Assembly: GCF_021347895.1 (NCBI RefSeq)
Contig: NC_067135.1
Location: forward strand, 21,649,847 to 21,713,846
Direction: 5' to 3'
Origin: Acanthochromis polyacanthus
Taxonomy: Eukaryota; Chordata; Actinopteri; Pomacentridae
DNA length: 64,000 nucleotides
Both the position numbers and the translations under genes were made by a program. The notes under the pieces were generated by a model. That model searched no databases. It saw nothing but the letters and a program-made list of their open reading frames with translations, and was not told where the DNA came from. Shown in pieces: positions 21,895 to 30,468 of the stretch (position 1 is the first letter of the stretch; every line of letters begins with the position of its first letter).

Positions 21895-22335
21895 CCGTTT
21901 AGGAAATTATATATATAATGAAAGTCAATATATATATATAATGAAACTTGATATATATATAATGAAAGTCGATATATATATAATGAAAGTTGATATATAT
22001 ATAATGAAACTTGATATATATATAATGAAAGTTGATATATATATAATGAAAGTCGATATATATATATATATAATGAAAGTCGATATATATATAATGAAAG
22101 TCGATATATATATATAATGAAAGTTGATATATATATAATGAAACTTGATATATAAATAATGAAAATTGATATATATATAATGAAAGTCGATATATATATA
22201 TAATGAAAGTCGATATATATATATATAATGAAAGTTGATATATATATATAATGAAAGTTGATATATATATAATGAAAGTCGATATATATATATATAATGA
22301 AAGTCGATATATATTGAATGAAAGTCGGAATATAG
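21889..22335. repeat. AT-rich satellite array 1
   Basis: The array opens with GGCATGCCGTTTAGGAAATT, followed by about twenty units of 18-24 bp built on TAATGAAAGTCGATATATA with C/T variation at one site and variable TA length. The last units decay into a TTGAATGAAAGTCGG variant. All long frames here are repeat artefacts. An inverted copy of the same start motif borders array 2 at about 25932-25952. Confidence 0.93.
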
Positions 22336-23261
22336 AATGTTCAGATTTTCATTCCATCTATTCAAAGTTTCATTCCATATATTCAGACTTTTTCCTACTG
22401 AGCCCTGGAAGGACATGGCAAACAAAAATAGGAACCTTATTGGACATTTGCTCTTCAGATGAGCTCTTCTGTGATTATCTATCTGTCTTCATGGTTGTCA
22501 CAGGGAACGGCGACTACGTTTGAGAAAACAGGTAATTTTTAGAGATCTTTTGATTCTGAACACTGAACGTGTTAGCATTAGCTTAGCTACTTAGCTTCGA
22601 CTACATCTGCATCCCTCCATAGCTTAAAGGTTAAACACATGCACCATATGTTGATGATAATGATAATATCTATGTTTATCTTTATAGCTGGTCTTAAGGC
22701 TAATTACGAGGCAGAGGTCAGCTGCTGCCTGGACACATCCATGATCACGCCACTGGTGGGACACAATTGTACTGGATTTCAGCTGAAGGCTGCTGTTCTG
22801 TCCAAACTGAGACATTTTTATTGTGACATACCCTCCACTGTTGTTAGCTTTTGATTCAATACATTTTTTTGAGATGAGGAAATCACTATTGCATGTTTCT
22901 AGTTAAATACCCTACTTTTATGATATATCACTACAGCATGCACTTTTTATATTTTCCATCAATTTCACCCAAAAGTTGAATAACTATTTGTGAGCAGTGT
23001 ATGTAGACACAAAATAGAAGCACATTTCAATAATATGTAAAAAAAAAACATATGCTACTGATGTTTCTGACTAAAATCTGCTTGAAAAGCACAACTGCTT
23101 ATCTGTCAAAATGTGTGTAACAAAAGTGTGCACTGAATACCGAATAAAGTCTCTGTAGATTATAGACAAAATTTGCATCTCTCATCACAAATTTCTGTTT
23201 ATTCACCCAAAGTGCATGGGTAAAATACAAAACAGGTGAAGTACTAAAAAAGATTTATTTT
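22336..23261. other. Spacer with no firm gene
   Basis: Inside the region between the two satellite arrays. A possible exon (acceptor CTTTATAG at about 22688, open to 22854) is weak. Otherwise the region is AT-rich and without recognisable features. Confidence 0.4.
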
Positions 23262-23485
23262 CTAGAAAAGCCAATAGTCAACAATGCAGTTTAATTCTGG
23301 GACAGTTGCTCCAGCACCGACACCATGCGTCCCATCAGTGCAACCAAGGTTTTCATTCATCTTCTGGATGTTCTGGAGCATGGCAGAGGTCACGTCTTGG
23401 TGTCTTCCGATCTGTTCCAAGAACCGTTCCTCTGACCTCTCCAGATACTGCAGAGGATCCACAGCAGCTTCCTGGTTCCCTTTTC
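23262..23485 (-). CDS. Small three-exon gene candidate, exon 3
   Basis: Last exon of a minus-strand candidate. Acceptor TTTTTATGCAG precedes 23485; the frame runs 74 codons to a stop at 23262-23264. It reads AAVDPLQYLERSEERFLEQI, then TSAMLQNIQKMNEN: an acidic, helical C-terminus of the kind seen in Myb/SANT-like or MADF-like proteins linked to fish DNA transposons (inference from style). It joins exon 2 (23645-23753) in matching phase. Confidence 0.45.
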
Positions 23486-23644
23486 CTGCATAAAAGCACC
23501 AAAAAGTACTAGTTGTCAGTAATTATTTTCTATTTTCATAAACACAGTTAACTTAAAGTAAATGTTCTATTTTGTGATTTTAGGATGGGTCAAAAGACAA
23601 CATACTGATCATGTTGATGTCTGCATAGTCTAAACAGATCTTAC

Positions 23645-23753
23645 TTGATTTGGTCTGTAGAGAGGAGGACGGCGTGGAGGAGCTGCAGGACGGAACCAGT
23701 AAGCTGCAGACTAGTGCTCCTGGTAACTGGACCTCATCATCCAAGGCCGACAA
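23645..23753 (-). CDS. Small three-exon gene candidate, exon 2
   Basis: This 109-bp exon lies between an acceptor (TTTATTTAG) and a donor (GTAAGA). It encodes LSALDDEVQLPG followed by a Ser/Leu-rich stretch (SLLVPSCSSSTPSSSLQ). It enters in phase 0 and leaves with one base, matching both neighbours. No domain was recognised. Confidence 0.42.
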
Positions 23754-24481
23754 CTAAATAAAATGAACAAGACATGCTGTTGATAGCATCTGTAATACAA
23801 ATGATTTTATCCATTAACTGATTTATTGCTTTGTCCATACAATGTTAGAAAGTGTTACAAATAATACCTGTAATAATTTCCAACAGTGATAAATGCCTTG
23901 TTTTATTTTACAACAAAAAACACCAAAAGCATCTGTGTATAAGAAATCAGTGCATTGGATTTCCACATCTGCAAAGCTAGAAAATCACACATCAGAATTT
24001 TACCTTGAAATTATGAAAATAGCTGCAGATTACCAGTACTCTTTATTTCATTGTGTGAACTTGATCATTTGAATCAGTTTTTTAGACTTGTATTACTGAT
24101 ACGAAACATAATCAACACATAAATTAAAATGTGTTCGCAAAGAGTTCACTGGTTCTTCAAGGAAAATTTCCATGATAACCATATAGTTCAGTAATATGAT
24201 TAATGGGTCATTGTGTAACAGCGTGGGAGGTTCTGAATACAGGTCTTGGACTGAAATATTGCTGCTGCTTTCCTCCGGCTTTATAAGGAGTTGTTTCATA
24301 GCTTGTTAGCTTACCAGCGGCTAACTGGCTGGCAAACAATAGTTCAACGCCAACCTCTAATCAGTGATCCGGTGTCCGGACCGCGTTAGCTGGCGGAACG
24401 TTCATAATACTGATGTGGGACTGTTGTAGCTAGCGTATTCATAGTAGGATAACAGCAGGATGTTGGAGAAATAAAACTTAC

Positions 24482-24607
24482 CATTATCAGGATCGCTGGT
24501 CTGCATGGCAGACTCTTAGCGCATCGCACTGCTTGAATGTCTGTGTATTTCAGGCCGATTTCAAAATAAAACTCAATAAAATTCTCGTCCGGGTGAGTGT
24601 CCTTCAT
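24482..24607 (-). CDS. Small three-exon gene candidate, exon 1
   Basis: Starts with ATG at 24607 and ends exactly 42 codons later at a GTAAGT donor (24481). It reads MKDTHPDENFIEFYFEIGLK then YTDIQAV, resembling the N-terminus of a fish protein family that carries an integrase-type core further on (from memory). After IQAV the usual continuation is replaced by RCAKSLPC. Spliced to exons 2 and 3 the whole gene would be about 152 residues with no stop, so it may be a domesticated or chimeric transposon-derived gene. Confidence 0.45.
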
Positions 24608-24669
24608 TGTCGCTTCGCCATACGGACATGTCCCTTCCGGGGCTCGGTAGGAAAGAAAGATTTGATATA

Positions 24670-25686
24670 CCGTATTTTCACGACCAAAAGGCGCACCGTA
24701 CCAAAAGGCGCAGTCTCAGTTATGTGTGCCATTACTGTATTTAACACACACATAAGGCGCACCTGATTATATGGCGAGGGTTTTATATACAATCCACGCC
24801 CACACTTCCCCCTTTAACGTTCTCATGGTGTCCTCTACTACATCCGCCTTACAACAACACACACACAAGCATACAAGTGTGCGTATTTAAAAATAGAGCG
24901 GGAGCAAAACTGAGTTTGGTTGTGCTTTATTTAAGTATTGATTACAAAGTACTAACATTTTTTAATCATCAATAGGCGCGGGCATGGTAAAACACACGGA
25001 TTAAACAAGCACACAAGTGTGCGTATTTAAAAATAGAGCGGGAGCAAAACTGAGTTTGGTATTCACATTTTTTTTTACCGGTAATCGTCATCAATCAAAC
25101 CCATGGAAGTCCTCATCCTCTGTTTCTGAATTGAACAGCTGCGCTAAATCTCCATCAAACATGCCAGGTTCACTTTCTTCACTGTCAGAGTCACTTTCCG
25201 TGCCGTGCGGCGCCTCGGAAATGATGCCGGCTTTTGCGAAAGCTCGAACAACAGTGCCAGCAGACACGTTAGCCCGAGCATCTACAATCCATTCGCAAAC
25301 TGTGGCGTAACTCGCCCGGCGCTGCCTTCCACTCTTAGTGAAACTGTGGTCTCCATTGGTCATCCATCGCTCCCACGCCGCTCGCAGCCTTACTTTGAAC
25401 GGCCGGTTCACACCGATGTCCAGCGGTTGGAGTTCCTTTGTCAGGCCTCCCGGAATGACAGCAAGCTCAGAGTTCATTTGCTTCACTTGTTTTTTCACAT
25501 CGGCTGTGAGATGGGCACGCATAGAGTCACAGATCAACAGCGATGGTGATGCGTGGAAAAAACCACCTGGTCTACGTCCGCCTTACAACAACACCACACA
25601 CAGGACGCACTGCACCATAGGGCGCGCCGCACAATTTGAAGAAAATCTAAGACTTTTATGTGCGCCTTATGGTCGTGAAAATACGG
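24670..25686 (-). mobile_element. pogo/Tigger-like element, internally deleted
   Basis: A 1017-bp element between TA dinucleotides with inverted ends CCGTATTTTCACGACCA followed by AAGGCGCAC. It keeps only the C-terminal part of a pogo transposase. It also contains a direct duplication: about 50 bp around GTGCGTATTTAAAAATAGAG occurs at 24875 and again at 25018. The right end abuts satellite array 2. Confidence 0.85.
25091..25537 (-). pseudogene. pogo transposase, C-terminal DDE part
   Basis: A 148-residue open frame with MICDSMRAHLTADVKK (the DS-x-x-AH motif carrying the second catalytic aspartate), LAVIPGGLTKELQPLD and VNRPFK, which are signature segments of pogo/Tigger DDE_1 transposases. 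It continues with WERWM, and an acidic tail ends in EDFHGFD. The N-terminal CENP-B-like DNA-binding region and the first catalytic aspartate are missing, so it cannot transpose by itself. Domesticated relatives (JRK/TIGD/POGZ type) exist, but here the transposon ends are still attached, which favours a relic. Confidence 0.88.
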
Positions 25687-25960
25687 TATATATAATGAAA
25701 GTTGATATATATATAATGAAAGTCGATATATATATATATATATATATAATGAAAGTTGATATATATATAATGAAAGTCGATATATATATAATGAAAGTTG
25801 ATATATATATATATATATATATATATCAACTTTCATTATATATATATATCAACTTTCATTATATATATATCAACTTTCATTATATATATATATCAAGTTT
25901 CATTATATATATATCGACTTTCATTATATATATAATTTCCTAAACGGCATGCCATATATA
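25687..25960. repeat. AT-rich satellite array 2, head-to-head palindrome
   Basis: The unit TAATGAAAGTTGATATATA runs forward for about 140 bp, switches at about 25826, then runs as its inverse (ATATCAACTTTCATTA) to 25930. It ends in AATTTCCTAAACGGCATGCC, the exact inverse of the start of array 1. The sequence could form a long hairpin. Confidence 0.92.
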
Positions 25961-25976
25961 TATATATATATATATA

Positions 25977-26033
<57 letters not shown>
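25953..26033. repeat. (TA)n microsatellite
   Basis: About 80 bp of almost pure TA, one CTA interruption, on the outer side of satellite array 2. It mirrors the TA run at the outer side of array 1. Confidence 0.95.
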
Positions 26034-26036
<3 letters not shown>

Positions 26037-26363
26037 GACTTGTTCTTAGTTATGCATTTTATCAGTATTACATCTTAAAATCTTATTACTATTATTTATT
26101 ATTTACTATTTATTATTTATTTATTTGTCTATTTTATCTTTACATTTTTAACTTTCTTAAAGCTTTTAATTTTTATGCATTATACCTGCTTTTTTTTTTC
26201 CGTTAGTCTTTAAGTTTTTAGCTTCAGTGTTTCCTCATGGGAGGCCTCCACACTGGGATGTATGCCCGGTCTGCCCATGGGGGGTGTTGCCCTGGAGGCC
26301 TCCTGGGCCTGAGGGACTGAGTGCGGGGTCTGCCCCTGCCCATCGGCGTCTGCCATCTAGATG
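26034..26363. other. Spacer
   Basis: AT-rich first half, then a GC-rich block (CTGGAGGCCTCCTGGGCC) at 26290-26320. No coding domain was seen. Confidence 0.4.
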
Positions 26364-26394
26364 CCGAGCCATCTAGTGTTTGTATATATCTATG
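26364..26394. mobile_element. Terminal piece of a CATAG element
   Basis: Reads AGCCATCTAGTGTTTGTATA then TATCTATG, identical to one terminus of the element at 3134-4082. It ends at 26394, exactly one 8-bp duplication (GCGACAGG, 26395-26402) before the next full copy. The other end of this piece was not found. Confidence 0.82.
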
Positions 26395-26402
26395 GCGACA
26401 GG

Positions 26403-27353
26403 CATAGATACATACAAACACTGGATGGCTCATGAGCGCTGTCAGCCTATGGGGAGCGACGTCGCCACATGGCGGCCATCTTGGGACAGGGCTGCTCGAT
26501 CACTCATAACATTAAAGTCAATGGAGCATGGATTTTAAAATCACTGTAGATTGCTCAATTTTCAACCGATTTTACAACAGCTTGGTTTGTTATAAACGTC
26601 AGAGATGTACTTGTTTTACTGCTTACATAAGAATAATTAAAACCATTGAATTCATATAATAATGAACACAGATATCAGCTTTTTTCAGCATAAATGGATG
26701 TAAATGTAATTTTAATATTTAACATTGCACTTTTTTTATTACTATCAGCTTTCTAATGCACAGATAAAAACAAAGCTCAACCAAAATCAATGCACAACAA
26801 AAAGAGATGATGTCTTTTCTTTTCATGAACCCGGTGCCTACATTACCCACAATGCATTTCGGCTGCAGGCTAACTAATCCAGGCATAGATGTATACAAAC
26901 AATAAGTCTAAGGTCTCAATCAAAGTCTCTTAACAAGCAAATAAATACAACCACAACCACAAAGAATGTAATTTCGCCTAAAGATTAGGTTCTCAAAAAA
27001 CGTTGGTCTCAGGAAAACCTAATAATTGAAAATCAGATTGTGAGTAACACCATCTTCAATGTGAGTAGCCAGGCAGAAAAGACACACAACTATGCCGCAT
27101 TTTTCAAAACGAAAAGCTGCGATTTCGGAATTGAGCCTGAATCATAGCCACGTTAATAAGGTTTGTAATAAACTACACCGTTTGTAAATCAATCAAGAAT
27201 CGAGCGAGTTATGAGTGTTAAAGTGAGGAAATCATCCACCTTACCATTGACTACAGTACAGTGCGCCAGAGCAGTCCCCTGTCCTAAGATGGCCGCCAAG
27301 TGACGACGCCGCCGACTCCATCTCGAGACATCTAGCGTTTGTATATATCTATG
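26403..27353. mobile_element. Non-autonomous DNA transposon with CATAG ends, copy 2
   Basis: A 951-bp element with inverted ends CATAGATACATACAAACAC and CATAGATATATACAAACGC. Its 8-bp duplication is GCGACAGG (26395-26402, 27354-27361). It is the same family as 3134-4082, in opposite orientation and with scattered differences. It has no transposase. The GGCGGCCATCTTGGGACAGG blocks near each end are inverted copies. Confidence 0.88.
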
Positions 27354-27417
27354 GCGACAGGCTCCCGTAAAGTGTTTCCCCACATGGTTCCTCAGTGCCC
27401 TGCCGTGTCTCAGCACC

Positions 27418-27418
<1 letters not shown>

Positions 27419-27452
<34 letters not shown>

Positions 27453-27472
27453 AGCGCATGTGTGTATATATC
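27419..27472. repeat. (GT)n microsatellite
   Basis: GTGTGTGTATATGTGTGTGT followed by further GT repeats and a GAGCGCATG interruption. Confidence 0.92.
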
Positions 27473-27514
27473 TGGAAGCGGGATATTGTCGGTTATATTA
27501 TGCTTTTATTCTCT

Positions 27515-27614
27515 CTGTTGTTGTATTCTTTTATTTTGTGAAGCACTTTGTGTTGCATTTTAAATGGATGAAAAGTGCTATATAAATAAAGTTTGATTTG
27601 ATTTGATTTGATTT
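27515..27614 (+). repeat. Retroposon 3' tail with (TTTGA)n
   Basis: Contains AGCACTTTGTGTTGCATTTT, AAAAGTGCTATATAAATAAA and a terminal GTTTGATTTGATTTGATTTG. This 3' tail with pentameric repeats is common to fish LINE/SINE families. Only the tail is present, and the 5' extent is unclear. Confidence 0.65.
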
Positions 27615-28285
27615 ATGCTGAATCATGGTATAAGCTGTTTTTATGCTGCTATGGTTGAGTAATATTAAGTCTTTTTTTTTTTTACAGAAAAAAACAAACA
27701 GAGCATGAACTACAGTATTTTACTGAAACCTTCATAATCACACCAAATTCCTGACCCTACTTAAATCTGACTTAAACCCTAAAAACATATCTAAAACCTC
27801 AAACAGTGAGTTAACTGGGCTTCAGAAAGAGAAGCCATTGCAACAGTTTCAAATCAAAATCAGTCCACAAAGACAGAAATCGCACCGACTTGAGCTCACC
27901 AGGACTGTTTATTTTGCCCTTCACTCTGCAGTTTCAGAAATCAGTCTGAATCACACATTTCACGTCTGTGGTCAGACAAATACAGTAACTTTGACCTCTG
28001 TAGTGAACTATGCAGTGACTCAAGAATTTCTTTAGAACAGACCAAAACATAGGAAGTGATACTCTGGAAATTGTCATGAAATATTCTGTTTCACGCATGA
28101 AACAGAAAGAATATTTCAACAAACTTAATATATAACCTCAAACGTACGCAACAGAAAAAAACTGAGCTGTTTTTTATGCAGAGGCTGAAATCTACATGCC
28201 AATTTGTTAATCAAAAAGTGTCTGTAGGGGTACCCATATAGCTCAACTGGCTGAGTGGGTTACCCATGAACAAGGACTATATATA
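27615..28285. other. Spacer, with a tRNA-like A-box fragment
   Basis: Nothing coding was recognised. At about 28228-28262 the sequence ATAGCTCAACTGGCTGAGTG resembles a tRNA A-box region, probably a truncated SINE-like relic. The Tc1 of family B is inserted just beyond it. Confidence 0.4.
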
Positions 28286-29915
28286 CAGTGCCTTGTGAAA
28301 GTATTCGGCCGCCTTGAACTTTTCAACCTTTCGCCACATTTCAGGCTTCAAACATAAAGATATAAAATTTTAATTTTTTGTCAAGAATCAACAACAAGTG
28401 GGACACAATCGTGAAGTGGAACGAAATTTATTGGATATTTTAAACTTTTTTAACAAATAAAAACCTGAAAAGTGGGGCGTGCAATATTATTCGGCCCCCT
28501 TGCATTAATACTTTGTAGTGCCACCTTTTGCTGCAATTACAGCTGCAAGTCGCTTGGGGTATGTCTCTATCAGTTTTGCACATCGAGAGACTGAAATTCT
28601 TGCCCATTCTTCCTTGCAAAACAGCTCGAGCTCAGTCAGGTTGGATGGAGAGTGTTTGTGAACAGCAGTCTTCAGCTCTGCCCACAGATTCTCCATTGGA
28701 TTCAGGTCTGAACTTTGACTTGGCCATTCTAACACCTGGATATGTTTATTTGTGAACCATTCCATTGTAGATTTGGCTTTACGTTTTGGATCATTGTCCT
28801 GTTGGAAGATAAATCTCCGTCCCAGTCTCAGGTCTTTTGCAGACTCCAACAGGTTTTCTTCCAGAATGGTCCTGTATTTAGCTCCATTCATCTTCCCATC
28901 AATTTTAACCATCTTCCCTGTCCCTGCTGAAGAAAAGCAGGCCCAAACCATGAGGCTGCCACCACCATGTTTGACAGTGGGGATGGTGTGTTCAGGGTGA
29001 TGAGCTGTGTTGCTTTTACACCAAACATATCGTTTTGCATTGTGGCCAAAAAGTTCGATTTTGGTTTCATCTGACCAGAGCACCTTCTTCCACATGTTTG
29101 GTGTGTCTCCCAGGTGGCTTGTGGCAAACTTTAAACGAGACTTTTTATGGGTATCTATGAGAAATGGCTTTCTTCTTGCCACTCTTCCATAAAGGCCAGA
29201 TTTGTGCAGTGTACGACTGATTGTTGTCCTATGGACAGACTCTCCCACCTTAGCTGTAGATCTCTGCAGTTCATCCAGAGTGATCATGGGCCTCTTGGCT
29301 GCATCTCTGATCAGTCTTCTCCTTGTTCCAGGTGAAAGTTTAGAGGGACGGCCGGGTCTTGGTAGATTTGCAGTGGTCTGATACTCCTTCCATTTCAATA
29401 TGATTGCTTGCACAGTGCTCCTTGAGATGTTTAAAGCTTGGGAAATCATTTTGTATCCAAATCCGGCTTTAAACTTCTCCACAACAGTATCTCGGACCTG
29501 CCTGGTGTGTTCCTTGGTCTTCATGATGCTCTCTGCACTTTAAACAGAACCCTGAGACTATCACAGAGCAGGTGCATTTATACGGAGACTTGATTACACA
29601 CAGGTGGATTCTATTTATCATCATCAGTCATTTAGGACAACATTGGATCATTCAGAGATCCTCACTAAACTTCTGGAGTGAGTTTGCTGCACTGAAAGTA
29701 AAGGGGCCGAATAATATTGCACACCCCACTTTTCAGTTTTTTATTTGTTAAAGAAGTTTAAAATATCCAATAAATTTCGTTCCACTTCACGATTGTGTCC
29801 CAATTGTTGTTGATTCTTGACAAAAAATTAAAATTTTATATCTTTATATTTGAAGCCTGAAATGTGGCGAAAGGTTGAAAAGTTCAAGGGGGCCGAATAC
29901 TTTCACAAGGCACTG
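28286..29915 (-). mobile_element. Tc1/mariner element, family B
   Basis: A 1630-bp element with TA duplications (28284-28285, 29916-29917). Inverted ends begin CAGTGCCTTGTGAAAGTATT and extend about 200 bp. One transposase lies on the minus strand. Family B differs from family A in ends and protein. The two ITRs differ at few sites. Confidence 0.95.
28505..29524 (-). CDS. Tc1 transposase, full length and open
   Basis: 339 residues, the usual length for fish Tc1 transposases. Residues 1-115 form the bipartite paired-like DNA-binding part (MKTKEHTRQVRDTVVEKFKA onward), with the basic hook GRPSK at 58-62. The DD34E catalytic set is visible: D152 (WSDETKIELFG), D243 (QQDNDPKRKA) and E278 (DLNPMENLWAELK). 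The residue after QQDNDPK is Arg where His is common. The glycine-rich box HGGGSLMVW and the C-terminal end (AAKGGTTKY) are present. The enzyme cuts and pastes DNA at TA. No stop or frameshift is present, so activity is possible though untested. Confidence 0.95.
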   Translation of the reverse strand: MKTKEHTRQVRDTVVEKFKAGFGYKMISQALNISRSTVQAIILKWKEYQTTANLPRPGRPSKLSPGTRRRLIRDAAKRPMITLDELQRSTAKVGESVHRTTISRTLHKSGLYGRVARRKPFLIDTHKKSRLKFATSHLGDTPNMWKKVLWSDETKIELFGHNAKRYVWCKSNTAHHPEHTIPTVKHGGGSLMVWACFSSAGTGKMVKIDGKMNGAKYRTILEENLLESAKDLRLGRRFIFQQDNDPKRKAKSTMEWFTNKHIQVLEWPSQSSDLNPMENLWAELKTAVHKHSPSNLTELELFCKEEWARISVSRCAKLIETYPKRLAAVIAAKGGTTKY

Positions 29916-29917
29916 TA

Positions 29918-30468
29918 TATCACTTCTATCTATTGTTTTATATAAAAATATGTGTTCATTAGTCAGTATTTTGTTTATATATGTGTATATAGCGTAATCA
30001 TATATTGTCTCTTCAAATTATTAAAATAATTGACTTTACTGCCATTATCTGCTTCTCTAACATATATTAGTGTGTGTGTGTTTACAGTATTTGCAAAATA
30101 CCTGTCTACAGTCGAGCTTAATATCAGAATATTCTATTACCCATTATTATCTATTATTCCCGCTAAGAATATTAAAATACGCCGAACCATTTGTCCTGTA
30201 TCATAGCTACATGTATGACGTTTGCAGCAAAAAAATCAAAATAAAAAACGTGTGAAAATCAGTTTAATATTCAGAGTTAAGATGGATTAAATGCACTGTC
30301 AAACAGCGCTGAGTGGAGCGGATGTCCGGACCAAGATGGCGGCCCCCACCGCTCGTCAGCCCCAATAGGCAGTCGCGGTCGATGCGGAGTCTACTCTTTA
30401 TTATGTCTATGGTGCTGAATGCTCTGGGAGCAAGTCTGCAGTGAAAACACTTTTGAAGGGGTCAAGGG
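29918..30468. other. Spacer
   Basis: AT-rich to 30290, then a short GC-rich block (AAGATGGCGGCCCCCACCGC) near 30330-30400 that resembles the edges of other non-coding repeats. The sequence ends with the duplication GTCAAGGG of the next element. Confidence 0.4.

Noticed and set aside
21815..22425. Open frames on both strands in the satellite array (YIYIMKVDIYI-type proteins)
   Set aside because: They are direct translations of the TA/TAATGAAAGT satellite and carry no independent evidence of coding.
22400..22854. Possible two-exon gene (28-bp exon plus exon starting near 22689)
   Set aside because: Exons are very short and the protein has no recognisable feature; kept only as a remark in the spacer entry.
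25338..25943. 201-codon plus-strand frame over the pogo relic and satellite
   Set aside because: It is antisense to the pogo transposase and runs into satellite sequence.
28226..28270. tRNA-like sequence (ATAGCTCAACTGGCTGAGTG)
   Set aside because: Only an A-box-like part is present; no full cloverleaf could be formed, so no tRNA gene was called.
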